A stretch of DNA of 64,000 nt from Acrocarpospora catenulata (GCF_018476525.1 NZ_JAHCST010000028.1:36330-100329), one strand, 5' to 3'; positions 46,014 through 54,493 are shown, counted from the first letter of the stretch. Translations and numbers: made by a program. The notes: generated by a model not told the origin, from the sequence alone.

Positions 46014-46909
46014 GCGTGCGGAAAGTGCTCCGCGACCTCCGCGAGATGCTCGACGAGGCCGGGCTGCGTGGCTCGTTCCTGGTCCGGGACCTGCGATCGG
46101 GCGAGGAGATCGGCATCGACCCGGAGATCGAATACGCGGTCGCCTCCCTGGTCAAGATTCCGCTCGCGATCGCGACCCTCGAACGCGTCCGCCGGGGCGA
46201 ACTCGACGGCGCCACCCAGATCCTCCTGCAACCCGGCAAGCCCGGCACCGGACAGACCGGACTCAGCCGGTTCCGCCACCCGGCCAGGATCGCCATCGAC
46301 GACCTGCTCTACCTCGCCATGGCCATCAGCGACAACACCGCCACGGACGCGCTGTTCGCCCTCACCCCGCCGGCCCGGATCTCCGCGATCCTGCACGAAC
46401 TCGCCATCCAGGGCATCGCCGTCCGCCACACCATGGAGGAACTGGTCAGAACCCCCGCCGACCGCCTCGACCCCGGCGACGGCCACCTCGCCCACTTCCT
46501 CGCCATCGAAGCCGGTACGGCCGGCCGAGGGCACCGCATCTCCCAACTCGACGTGACCCGCGCCAACACGGGAACCGCACGCGCCTTCCTCGACCTCCTG
46601 CAGGCGCTGTGGACCCCCTCCACGATCGACGCGTCCGTCGCCGAACGCGTAAGAACCCTGATGGGCGAGAACCTCATCCGCCACCGTCTGGCCCCCGACT
46701 TCACCTCCGACGCCTCCCGCTGGTCCTCCAAGACCGGCACGCTGCTCAACCTCCGCCACGAGGTCGGCGTGGTCGAACACGCCGACGGCCAGACCTTCGG
46801 CGTCGCCGTCCTCACCGAGTCCCGCGTCGCGGCCGTCAGCCAGCCGGGCGCGGAGGCCCTCATGGGCCATGTCGCCCGCACCCTGCGCGACCAACTACGG
46901 CACCTGTGA
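46010..46909 (+). CDS. BlaB-like SxxK serine protein (regulatory beta-lactamase homologue)
   Basis: The 299-residue protein has the beta-lactamase-fold motifs SLVK (S46, K49), SDN (107-109) and KTG (241-243), but no signal peptide and no clear omega-loop glutamate motif ExxxN. It is therefore likely cytoplasmic and not a normal secreted beta-lactamase. In S. cacaoi the comparable BlaB works with the LysR protein BlaA as a sensor-like regulator; I infer the same role here because the gene is translationally coupled to the LysR gene. It might instead be a cytoplasmic esterase or peptidase. A terminator follows. Confidence 0.82.
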   Translation: MSVRKVLRDLREMLDEAGLRGSFLVRDLRSGEEIGIDPEIEYAVASLVKIPLAIATLERVRRGELDGATQILLQPGKPGTGQTGLSRFRHPARIAIDDLLYLAMAISDNTATDALFALTPPARISAILHELAIQGIAVRHTMEELVRTPADRLDPGDGHLAHFLAIEAGTAGRGHRISQLDVTRANTGTARAFLDLLQALWTPSTIDASVAERVRTLMGENLIRHRLAPDFTSDASRWSSKTGTLLNLRHEVGVVEHADGQTFGVAVLTESRVAAVSQPGAEALMGHVARTLRDQLRHL

Positions 46910-46972
46910 GCTTCGACCTTGCCGCCCTCGCGATGGACGATGTTCGAGCGTTACGTGGGAGTACCACGGGTT

Positions 46973-47002
46973 GGACCGGCCCTCAGAGGTGAGGGCCGGT
47001 CC
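46973..47002. terminator. Bidirectional hairpin terminator
   Basis: GGACCGGCCCTCA and TGAGGGCCGGTCC form a perfect 13-bp stem with loop GAGG between the convergent BlaB-like and OsmC genes. Confidence 0.85.
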
Positions 47003-47011
47003 CGAGGGTGA

Positions 47012-47440
47012 CTAGCTGAGGAGTTCGGCGTTGAGGGTGATGGTGGTGCCGGTCAGGGCCTTGCTGACCGGGCAGTTGGCCTTGGCGGTTTCGGCGGCGG
47101 CCTGGAAGTCCTCGGCGGAGATGCCGGGGACGTGGGCGCGGACCGAGATGACGATGCCGGTGATGCCCTCGCCCGGCTGGAAGGTCACGTCGGCCTTGGT
47201 CTCGACGGACTGCGGCGGCGTGCCCGCCCCGGCCAGGCCGTGCGAGAGCGCCATCGAGAAGCAGGACGAGTGAGCGGCGGCGATCAGTTCCTCGGGGCTG
47301 GTCTTGCCGTTCGCCTCCTGGGACCGCGAGGCCCACGTCACGTCGAAGGTGCCAACGCCGGAGGTGTCAAGCGATACCGTCCCGGAGCCGTCGAGCAGAG
47401 CGCCCTTCCACTGAGTGGTCGCGGTACGCGTGGTCGCCAT
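47012..47440 (-). CDS. OsmC-family peroxiredoxin
   Basis: A 142-residue OsmC/Ohr-type protein that reduces organic hydroperoxides. The catalytic cysteines are C60 in AAAHSSCFSMALS and C123 in AKANCPVSKAL, the usual OsmC arrangement, with ASRSQEANGKTSPEELIAAA preceding. ATG start with AAAGGGATAT upstream. Monocistronic between a terminator and the ABC operon end. Confidence 0.93.
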   Translation of the reverse strand: MATTRTATTQWKGALLDGSGTVSLDTSGVGTFDVTWASRSQEANGKTSPEELIAAAHSSCFSMALSHGLAGAGTPPQSVETKADVTFQPGEGITGIVISVRAHVPGISAEDFQAAAETAKANCPVSKALTGTTITLNAELLS

Positions 47441-47540
47441 TGTCGATATCCCTTTCAGTTCTGAGACTGTTCATTGGCGACCCTAGCGCCGCCGCCGACC
47501 CGCATGGCGAACCGGCGTCCCCGTTTCGGACCCGGAGATT

Positions 47541-48311
47541 TCACACCCGCGCCTGATGGGCCCGGTGTTCAGCGCGTACCAGATCCTCCACCCGGGCCCG
47601 CAGTGCCAGGAACTCCGCACTCCGCCGTACCTCCAGGGTGCGCGGTTCAGGCAGATCCACCGTGATGTCCTGACTGATCCGCCCGGGATCGCTGGACAAC
47701 ACCAGCACCCGCTGCCCGAGAAAGACCGCTTCCTCCACATCGTGGGTGACCATTACCACCGTGGTCCCCACGTCCTGCCAGATCTGCCGGATGAACAGCT
47801 GCATGTCCTCCTTGGTCTGCACATCCAGCGCCCCGAACGGCTCGTCCAGCAGCAGCACCCGAGGCTGGCAGGCCAGCGCCCTGGCGATGGACACCCGCTG
47901 CTGCTGCCCACCGGACAGCCGCCCCGGCAACACCGAGGCGTACCGGCTGAGCCCGACCTCCTCCAGCAACCACGCCACCCGCTCGGCCCGTACGGCCTTG
48001 GGCACCCCCAACGCCTCCAGCCCGAAGGCGACGTTGCGCGCCACACTCCGCCACGGATAGAGCGAGGCCGTCTGGAACGCCATGCCCCGGTCAGGCCCCG
48101 GCCCGAGCACCTCCTGCCCGTCCAGCAGCACCCGCCCCCGGGTCGGCCGCGCCAGCCCCGCGATCAGGCAGAGCAGCGTCGACTTGCCGGACCCGCTGGC
48201 CCCGACCACGGTGACGAACTCCCCGGGCGGGATGTCCAGGTCGATCCCGTCCAGCACCGGCTGCCCCGGCACGTACTCGCGGGCCACCCCCTCCAGCCGA
48301 AGCCCGGTCAC
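47541..48311 (-). CDS. ABC transporter ATPase (guanidine importer, SsuB/TauB-like)
   Basis: A 256-residue nucleotide-binding subunit: Walker A VGASGSGKST, Q-loop MAFQTASLYPW, signature LSGGQQQRVSIARAL, Walker B LLLDEPFGALD and H-loop MVTHDVEEA. It belongs to the nitrate/sulfonate/taurine-type family. The GTG start overlaps the permease stop. Last gene of a coupled operon controlled by a guanidine-I riboswitch, so it most likely powers guanidine or guanidinium-compound import; the substrate is inferred from context. Confidence 0.93.
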   Translation of the reverse strand: MTGLRLEGVAREYVPGQPVLDGIDLDIPPGEFVTVVGASGSGKSTLLCLIAGLARPTRGRVLLDGQEVLGPGPDRGMAFQTASLYPWRSVARNVAFGLEALGVPKAVRAERVAWLLEEVGLSRYASVLPGRLSGGQQQRVSIARALACQPRVLLLDEPFGALDVQTKEDMQLFIRQIWQDVGTTVVMVTHDVEEAVFLGQRVLVLSSDPGRISQDITVDLPEPRTLEVRRSAEFLALRARVEDLVRAEHRAHQARV

Positions 48312-49132
48312 GTCGCCCACCGCCCCACCCGCGCCCGCAGCAGCCGGAGCGTGATGTCGATGGTCAGCCCGATCAGTCCGATCACGATGAGGATGGCGAA
48401 GATCCGGTCGGTCTGCAGGAACCGCTGCGCCCGGGTGATCCGGTACCCAAGACCCGAGGTGGCCGCGATCAGCTCCGCGACCACCACGAAGTTCCACGCG
48501 GCCGCGGCGTTCACCCGCATCGCGTCCAGGATCCCGGGCAGCGCGTACGGGAACACCACCCGCGCCGCCACCCGGCCCCGCCCGGCCCCGAGGATGGCCG
48601 AGACCTCCAGCAGCCGGGTCGGCACCTGCCGCACCGCGTCAGCGGTCATCAGCGTGTTGAAGAACACCACGCCCAGCACCAGCAGAGCGATCTTGGACGC
48701 CTCCCCGATCCCCACCCAGATGATCAGCAACGGGATGAAGGCCGAGGCCGGCAGGTAGCGCAGGATGCCGATCACCGGCTCCAGCAGCGGCTGCGCCCAG
48801 CCCAGGGTGCCCATCGCGAAGCCGAGCGGCACCGCGATGAGCACCGCCAGGCCGAAGCCCGCGCCGATCCGCCCCAGGCTGGCCAGCACGTCCGCGGGCA
48901 GGTCGCCGCTCTCGGCCATCTCCAGACCGGCCGTCCAGACCTCCGGCGGCGACGGCAGGAAGGTGTCCTCCACCAGCCCGCTGACGCTCAGCGCCCACCA
49001 GGCGGCCAGCGGCACCAGCACTGAGGCCGCCCGCAGGATCCAGGCGGTCCGCCGGGACACCTCCGTCTTGAGCAGCTTGACCCGCCGCGGCGTCACGGCG
49101 GGAATCTCCGGTCTGGTCATCAGGTCGGTCAT
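48308..49132 (-). CDS. ABC transporter permease (guanidine importer, SsuC-like)
   Basis: The 274-residue permease has six predicted helices and the cytoplasmic EAA loop (EVSAILGAGRGRVAARVVFPYALPGILDAMR) of binding-protein-dependent importers. The ATG overlaps the binding-protein stop (ATGA), and its own stop overlaps the ATPase start. It forms the membrane channel of the riboswitch-controlled importer. Confidence 0.92.
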   Translation of the reverse strand: MTDLMTRPEIPAVTPRRVKLLKTEVSRRTAWILRAASVLVPLAAWWALSVSGLVEDTFLPSPPEVWTAGLEMAESGDLPADVLASLGRIGAGFGLAVLIAVPLGFAMGTLGWAQPLLEPVIGILRYLPASAFIPLLIIWVGIGEASKIALLVLGVVFFNTLMTADAVRQVPTRLLEVSAILGAGRGRVAARVVFPYALPGILDAMRVNAAAAWNFVVVAELIAATSGLGYRITRAQRFLQTDRIFAILIVIGLIGLTIDITLRLLRARVGRWAT

Positions 49133-50130
49133 GGCTGGACTGCCTGCACGAACTTCGGTTCGAACAGGCCGTCCAGCGGCGGCGCCGCGTCCACCAGCTT
49201 GGTGGACACCAGGAAGTCGGAGATCAGTTTGGCCTGGTTGGGCAGGTCGGCGGCGAACGCCTGCCGGTTCTGCTCCAGCGTGAAGATGGTGGTGCCCTGG
49301 TCGTAGGTCTCGTAGTCGGCCACCGACACCCCGGCCCGCTTGGCCATGATCTCCAGCGCCGCCGGCCGGTTGGCGCCGATCCACTCCAGCGTGTCGAACC
49401 AGGTCTCCACCAGCGCCTGCACGCCCTTCTCGTTCCGGCCGAGCAGATCCTTGGTGACCACCAGGTGGTCGGGGATGGCGCCGGGGAAGTCGGCCGAGGT
49501 GGCGATGGCGGTGCTGCCCTCCCGTTTGAGCGCGGTCGAGGTGAACGGCGCGAACGCGCCCACCGCGTCCACCTGGCCGGCCACGAACGCGGCCGCGGCG
49601 GCGTCGGTGAGCATCGGGGTGAAGGTGATGTCGGCCTCGGTCAGCCCGGCCTTCTGCAGCGCGAGCAGCAGCAGGTAGTGGTCCACGGTGCCCTGCTCGG
49701 CCGCGACCGTCTTGCCCTTGAGGTCGGCCGGGGTCTTGATCTCCGGTGCCGCGATGATCTGGTCGTTTCCGGTGGAGTTGTCGTTGACCAGCACGATGCT
49801 CTGCTGGGCCCCGCCCGCCACCGAGGCCAGCGTGTCGTTGAGCGTCTGGCTGTTGGCGTCGATGGTGCCGGTGGCCAGCGCGTTCAGCGAGTCGGTGTAG
49901 CTGTCGAAGTACTTCAGCTCCACCTGCACGCCGTTCTTCTCGAACAGCTTCTGTTCGGCGGCCACCTGCCAGGGGAACCAGCCCGGCCAGGCGCTGAAGC
50001 CGATGGTGATCTTCTCCGGCCCGGCGGCCGTGGCGGCGGCTCCGGTGCCGGGGTCGGCCGCGGGTTCGGCGGCGCAGGCCGTACCGAACAGGGAGAAGGC
50101 GGCCAGGATGGGCAGTAAGCGACGGAGCAT
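49129..50130 (-). CDS. ABC substrate-binding protein (guanidine importer, SsuA-like)
   Basis: A 333-residue exported binding protein of the nitrate/sulfonate/bicarbonate fold: signal sequence with a Cys near residue 19 (LFGTAC, an imperfect lipobox), then KITIGFSAWPGWFPWQVAAE, VELKYFDSYTDSLNALATGTID and TPADLKGKTVAAEQGTVDHYLL. It should capture the substrate outside the membrane. Its ATG overlaps the hydrolase stop (TGATG). Trp/aromatic residues in WPGWFPWQ are suitable for binding a flat cation such as guanidinium, but this is inference. Confidence 0.9.
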   Translation of the reverse strand: MLRRLLPILAAFSLFGTACAAEPAADPGTGAAATAAGPEKITIGFSAWPGWFPWQVAAEQKLFEKNGVQVELKYFDSYTDSLNALATGTIDANSQTLNDTLASVAGGAQQSIVLVNDNSTGNDQIIAAPEIKTPADLKGKTVAAEQGTVDHYLLLLALQKAGLTEADITFTPMLTDAAAAAFVAGQVDAVGAFAPFTSTALKREGSTAIATSADFPGAIPDHLVVTKDLLGRNEKGVQALVETWFDTLEWIGANRPAALEIMAKRAGVSVADYETYDQGTTIFTLEQNRQAFAADLPNQAKLISDFLVSTKLVDAAPPLDGLFEPKFVQAVQP

Positions 50131-51251
50131 CACGCCGCTCCCTTCTTTGTGGGGAGGTGACCCGAGCGGACCAGGCACCCGAGGGTGTCGCAGATCACGC
50201 GGGTGGCGATAAGGGAGGTGATGTCGGCGTTGTCGTACGGCGGGGCGCACTCCACCACCTCGATGCCGGCCAGCGGCCGGGCGTCGGCGATCAGCTGGAT
50301 GAACTTGAGCACCTCGCGGGGGAGGAACCCGCCGGGCTCGGGCCAGCCGGTGCCCGGCACGAACGCGGCGTCCAGGCAGTCCACGTCGAAGGAGAGCCAG
50401 ACGGCCTCGGCGCCGTCCCAGGCCACCTCCAGGGCCCGCTCGGCGGCGGCCTCGATGCCCATCTCCACGCAGTCGGTGACCGTCATGATGGTGGTGCCGC
50501 GCTCCCGGCCCACCTTGACGCCCGGGCGGGGGGCCTGCCAGCCGCCGATGCCGATCTGGACCAGGTTCTTGGCGGGCACGTTGGGAATGTCGGTGGCGTG
50601 GAACCACGGCGTGGTGTGCATGCGTTCGTCCAGGTCGGTCTCCTGGGTGTCGACATGCCGATCGAAATGAATGATCCCGACATTTCCTGAATGGTGTTCG
50701 GCGATGCCGCGGACCGTGGGGTAGCCGATCGAGTGGTCGCCGCCGAGCACCACCGGAAAGGCGCCGGTGCCGTACACGTGCGACACGCCCTTGCTGATCT
50801 GGTCGAAGGTCTTCTCGATGTTCCCGGGGATGGTGAAGATGTCGCCCAGGTCGCAGATGGTGATCGACTCCCGCAGGTCCACCCCGAGCTCGAAGCTGTA
50901 CGGGCCGTACAGGGCGGAGATCCTCCGGATGCCCTGCGGGCCGAACCGGGTGCCGGAGCGGTAGGTGGTGCCCCCGTCGAACGGAGCTCCCAGGATCGCC
51001 ACGTCATACTGCCCACAAAGCCTGACATCTTCGACATATGGCGCTTTGAGGAAGGTGTTGATGCCGGCGAAGTGCGGCAGTTCGCCCCGGGAGAAGGTGG
51101 GGATGGTCCGGTCCTTGATCGAATCGGCGCCGGGCAGGCCGTACTCCAGGCCCCGGGCGATCTCCCGCTCGTGCATGGTGGTAGGCAGTTGCGCCTCGCG
51201 TTCCACGGCGTAACGCGCTTCGGGGCCGTAATTGTTGTGGATGTGTCCCAC
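50130..51251 (-). CDS. gdmH: Guanidine hydrolase (ureohydrolase family)
   Basis: A 373-residue member of the arginase/agmatinase family. Metal ligands are in GGDHS (about 170-174), HFDRHVDT (195-202; ordinary agmatinases have HFDAHxDT) and SFDVDCLDAAFVPGTG (D289, D291). The long N-terminal extension with DSIKDRTIPTFSRGELPH matches the nickel-dependent guanidine hydrolase (GdmH) of cyanobacteria as I remember it. GdmH converts guanidine to urea and ammonia. It heads an operon with an importer and lies behind a guanidine-I riboswitch, which strongly supports this over agmatinase. The second GTG is chosen because GAGGAG stands five bases ahead of it; the first GTG overlaps that site. Confidence 0.87.
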   Translation of the reverse strand: MGHIHNNYGPEARYAVEREAQLPTTMHEREIARGLEYGLPGADSIKDRTIPTFSRGELPHFAGINTFLKAPYVEDVRLCGQYDVAILGAPFDGGTTYRSGTRFGPQGIRRISALYGPYSFELGVDLRESITICDLGDIFTIPGNIEKTFDQISKGVSHVYGTGAFPVVLGGDHSIGYPTVRGIAEHHSGNVGIIHFDRHVDTQETDLDERMHTTPWFHATDIPNVPAKNLVQIGIGGWQAPRPGVKVGRERGTTIMTVTDCVEMGIEAAAERALEVAWDGAEAVWLSFDVDCLDAAFVPGTGWPEPGGFLPREVLKFIQLIADARPLAGIEVVECAPPYDNADITSLIATRVICDTLGCLVRSGHLPTKKGAA

Positions 51252-51302
51252 GGGCACTCCTCATCGGGAAAGGCCTCATCGACAGAGGCAGCCGTTTATG
51301 AC

Positions 51303-51402
51303 TGTCTCCCGGGCTTTTCTCCCGCCGTGGAACGACCGCGTCCGGCCGCCTGCACCTCTCGGACCAGCCTCGGAACGCTTTGGTCCGAGCGGAACCCTAG
51401 GT
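51303..51402 (-). ncRNA. Guanidine-I (ykkC) riboswitch
   Basis: Read on this strand the leader contains, in order, CTAGGGTTCCG, GGCTGGTCCGAGAG and ACGGCGGGAGAAAAGCCCGGGAGA split as ACGGCGGGAG and AAAAGCCCGGGAG: the conserved blocks of the ykkC subtype 1 aptamer that binds free guanidinium. It ends about 50 bases before the hydrolase start. Downstream, GACAG and CTGTC as well as GCCTC and GAGGC can pair, possibly forming the expression platform around the start region. Confidence 0.93.
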
Positions 51403-51580
51403 GCGCCCCACCCTTTCGGGATGAGTCCCATTCATGACACCTCCGTGGTGTTACCTCCGTGTTTCCGGTGAGTAAGCACATCGATTGCATAACTCTAGGT
51501 AGGTGTCCTGATCCTTTGTGTAATCGTGGCGGCACACGCGGACTTAATCCCGAGGGACGGTTACCGGCGAGGGGCTGGCG

Positions 51581-52096
51581 GTGACGGACGAGCACGACCA
51601 CGACGCGCGGTTCACCCGCCTCTACAGCGCCTACTACGGAACCCTCCTGGCGTACGCGCGACGGCAGGTGGATCAAGGGATGGCGGAGGACGTGGTGCAG
51701 AAGACCTTCGAGATCGCCTGGCGCCGGCTCGACGAGGTGCCCGCCGGAGAGTCCGCGCTGCCCTGGCTCTACTGCCAGGCCCGCGGCGAGGTGGCCAACC
51801 GGCGCCGCTGGCACCGCCGCTTCGCCGAGTTCCTCCGGCGGCTGGAGGCGCAGGCCACGCCGCCGGGCAACGGGTCGGCTCCGCCCGACCTGGACGGGAT
51901 CTTCGAGGCGGCCCGGGCCTGCCTGTCCGCCGCCGACCGGGAGGCCCTGCAACTGCGCTACTGGGAGGAACTCACCATCGAGGAGGCCGCCGTGATCGCC
52001 GGATGCACGCCGAACGCCATGGCCGTCCGGGTGCACCGGGCCCGGGTCCGCCTGGAACACCACCTTCTCCGCCTCGGCTACGGGGGGCTGCCGTGA
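51581..52096 (+). CDS. ECF-type RNA polymerase sigma factor
   Basis: A 171-residue sigma-70-like factor. Region 2 lies in FTRLYSAYYGTLLAYARRQV and QKTFEIAWRRL; region 4 in LQLRYWEELTIEEAAVIAGC and AMAVRVHRARVRLE, a clear helix-turn-helix. It directs RNA polymerase to a small stress or surface regulon. GTG start after GAGGGG. It overlaps the next gene in GTGA; that membrane protein is the likely regulatory partner. Confidence 0.9.
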   Translation: MTDEHDHDARFTRLYSAYYGTLLAYARRQVDQGMAEDVVQKTFEIAWRRLDEVPAGESALPWLYCQARGEVANRRRWHRRFAEFLRRLEAQATPPGNGSAPPDLDGIFEAARACLSAADREALQLRYWEELTIEEAAVIAGCTPNAMAVRVHRARVRLEHHLLRLGYGGLP

Positions 52097-53139
52097 CCCC
52101 CGAGGACTTCCGCGCCCTGATGCGCCGCCACGACCCCGCCGCCGACCTCGCCACCGCCCCACCGGACCTCGCCCGGATGTACGCGATCATGTACGGCCGG
52201 CGGCGCCGCACCGGGGAACTGGTGCCGGTGACCGTGGCGCTGCTGATCGGGCTGGTGGCGGTGCTGATCAACGTCACCGCCGACGATCCCGTGCCGCCAC
52301 CGGCGGTCAACTACCGGCTGGCCTCGACCTTCACCCTGCCGGCGCCGGGCGGCGGTAGCACCCAGGTGCCCATCTGCGCCACCCGGGCGCAGGCCACGGT
52401 GGCCAGCGCCACGCCGTCCGAGGGGCCGGACTATCCGACGGCCGGTCCGGCGCTGAGCCTGCTGGCCCAGGCCGCCGACGGGGCCACGCGGGAACCGGCC
52501 GTCGGTGACCGCTACGGGTACCTGCGCTCGCTGGAGTGGCGCATGGCGACCGAGGCAGGGCCGGCCGGGCAGGTGTCCCGGGTGCGGCCGTACCTGGTGG
52601 AGCGGTGGACGCCGATCGGGCCGATCGGGCGGATGCTGCGGCGGGAGTACCCGCTGGACGGGGGTGGGCGGCCCGGGGCGGTGCGGGAGTACTCGGCGGT
52701 CCTGACGCGGGCACTGCGGGGGCAGACGCTGCCGCGTTCCGCTCAGGGGTTGCGGAGGGCGTTGCTGGCGGCCGGGCCGGAGGTGGGGTCGGAGACCTAT
52801 CGGCTGGCTCGTGCCTATCTGGACCTGGCGATGGACGACACGCTCACCTCGGCGCAGCAGGCGCGGATCTGGCGGCTGTTCGCCGGCCGTCCGGACGTGT
52901 GGTCGCTCGGGTCGATGGTGGGCCGTACCGGGCGGTCCGGTACGGCCTGGGCTTTCCGTACCCGGGACCCGCGGCCGGAGCAGTGGGTGTTGCTGGTGGA
53001 TCGGGGGACCGGGCGGCTCATCTCGGTGGAGGCGATGCTGACCGCCCGGTCATCCCTGAACGTGTCCGTACCGTGCGTTTTCGAGTACCGGTACGTCCTC
53101 GCGCAGGGCTGGGTCACCGGGTACCGACGTCGACTTTAG
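52093..53139 (+). CDS. Membrane-anchored sigma-factor partner (CU044_5270-like)
   Basis: A 348-residue protein with a short cytoplasmic region (MTPEDFRALMRRHDPAADL ... RMYAIMYGRRRRTGE), one transmembrane helix (about 46-62, VTVALLIGLVAVLINVT) and a large extracytoplasmic domain ending in FEYRYVLAQGWV. This layout and its coupling to a sigma gene match the family annotated CU044_5270 that follows ECF sigma factors in actinobacteria. It may act as anti-sigma or co-sensor, though the N-terminus lacks an obvious zinc anti-sigma motif. Confidence 0.75.
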   Translation: MTPEDFRALMRRHDPAADLATAPPDLARMYAIMYGRRRRTGELVPVTVALLIGLVAVLINVTADDPVPPPAVNYRLASTFTLPAPGGGSTQVPICATRAQATVASATPSEGPDYPTAGPALSLLAQAADGATREPAVGDRYGYLRSLEWRMATEAGPAGQVSRVRPYLVERWTPIGPIGRMLRREYPLDGGGRPGAVREYSAVLTRALRGQTLPRSAQGLRRALLAAGPEVGSETYRLARAYLDLAMDDTLTSAQQARIWRLFAGRPDVWSLGSMVGRTGRSGTAWAFRTRDPRPEQWVLLVDRGTGRLISVEAMLTARSSLNVSVPCVFEYRYVLAQGWVTGYRRRL

Positions 53140-53178
53140 AGCCCTGCTCGGTTGCGTCTGCGCAGGGCTGTCTTGTCG

Positions 53179-53796
53179 CTATGCCACCTTTAGATGGACA
53201 TATCGCCAGGCGCCGATTTTTTCGTCCTTTGTGATGTCATCGTCGGCGTAGCCGGGGGCGAAGCAGCGTGGGGTCGCGGTGAGGGTCTTCTTGACGCAGA
53301 ATCCCCTCTCGCGGTTGTTCCAGATGGATTTATACGGATATGCCGGAGATGCTTGGACATTTAGCCATTTGTTCTGGATGGTGGTGCCCCAGAGGTGGCT
53401 GTCCCTGCCCGGGCGGGCCCAGACGCAGAGCCAGCCGAGTTCGTCGCAGCGGGTGGGCAGGAAGGCGCGCAGCACGCCGCAGGACTCGGGGTGCACCTCG
53501 ACGACCTCGACGATCTGACCGCCGCCGCCCTGGTAGACGACGGTGTTGGGGGGTTCCACCGCACCGTCGGGGCGGCGGGTGAGCTGCTCCTCGATGCCCT
53601 GGCGGAGATCGGTGGCGCACTGGTCCCAGGGGGTGGCGGTCGGCGACGGGCTGACCGGAGGGACCGGAGTAATCCAGCTGACCGACGGGGTGGCCGGAGT
53701 AGCCGCCGGGGTAGCCGAAGTGACCGGGGGAGTGGCCGAAATGATCGGAGCTACCGGAGGGCAGGCGGCCAACAGTGCACAAAGCACCATTTTCAC
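53179..53796 (-). CDS. Secreted lipoprotein with Pro/Thr linker
   Basis: The 205-residue product has a short signal with lipobox LLAAC, a linker of repeated ATP/PV/SP units, and a cysteine-containing domain with GWLCVWARPGRD, SIWNNRERGFCV and PRCFAPGYAD. The pattern LCVW...W..N....SIWNN recalls the beta/gamma-crystallin-like protease-inhibitor folds (I36 type), but the match is weak. Probably surface-exposed with several disulfides. AT-richer patches occur around SPAYPYKS. It is convergent with the sigma-partner gene. Confidence 0.6.
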   Translation of the reverse strand: MKMVLCALLAACPPVAPIISATPPVTSATPAATPATPSVSWITPVPPVSPSPTATPWDQCATDLRQGIEEQLTRRPDGAVEPPNTVVYQGGGGQIVEVVEVHPESCGVLRAFLPTRCDELGWLCVWARPGRDSHLWGTTIQNKWLNVQASPAYPYKSIWNNRERGFCVKKTLTATPRCFAPGYADDDITKDEKIGAWRYVHLKVA

Positions 53797-53968
53797 TGAA
53801 ATTTCTCCTCGGAGGGTGATAAATGCGATTCGCGCGCCGTTTTGGCCCGGGAACGGCGATCACGATAGCCGATGGCCTTTAGGGGTAGAGCGATAATCCT
53901 TGCCGTCACCCTGTAATACGCCCGCCGGGTGCCGACTTTTAGGGAGCAAGGTCGCTTTAGGAGGACAG

Positions 53969-54493
53969 ATGGAGTCCCAATTGTTAACACTCGATTCCGT
54001 CGTACGCATGGAACTCGACCCCACCCCCGAGCTCACCCATGCCCTGAACGCCTTACGCGAGTTGCCCGCCCACATCGCCACCCGCCTGACCACCCACCTG
54101 GAGGGCATCTGGCTCGGCTCCGGCGCCGCCCCCGGCCTGGCCGGCCTGCTCCACCTCCCCGGGGGCACCGCCTCCGCCGGAGGGGTCCGCATGCTCGTCG
54201 GCACCGGCCCGCACGTGTCCGCCTCGCTCGCCCACCACCTGGTCGGCCACCTGCTCTACCGCCTGGACACCCGCGCCACCCACCCCGAGTGGCGGCGCAT
54301 CATGAGCCGCTGCGTCCCCGTCCTCCGCCAGGACCACTACCACTCCTCCGAGGAATGGTGGGCGGAGTCGTACGCCCTGGTCGCCACCGGCCGCGCCCAC
54401 CGCCTGCTCCGCCTGCTCTCCTGCGACGACGCCGTCGCCCGCTCCGTCTGGAACCACCACAAAACCTGCGCCAACAGAGAGCCCTGCCCATGA
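53969..54493 (+). CDS. Degenerate zincin-like protein of unknown function
   Basis: A 174-residue soluble protein preceded by an ideal AGGAGGAC site. The segment SLAHHLVGHLLYRLD has the spacing of a zinc-protease HExxH helix but with Leu in place of the catalytic Glu, and EEWWAESYALVATG downstream resembles the third-ligand helix. It may bind metal without hydrolysis, or the likeness may be accidental. No family is recognised. It overlaps the next small gene in ATGA. Confidence 0.65.
   Translation: MESQLLTLDSVVRMELDPTPELTHALNALRELPAHIATRLTTHLEGIWLGSGAAPGLAGLLHLPGGTASAGGVRMLVGTGPHVSASLAHHLVGHLLYRLDTRATHPEWRRIMSRCVPVLRQDHYHSSEEWWAESYALVATGRAHRLLRLLSCDDAVARSVWNHHKTCANREPCP

Noticed and set aside
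50130..51251. Agmatinase as the name for the ureohydrolase
   Set aside because: The guanidine-I riboswitch, the HFDRHVDT variant of the metal motif, the N-terminal extension and the coupled importer point to guanidine hydrolase; nothing in the context concerns polyamines.
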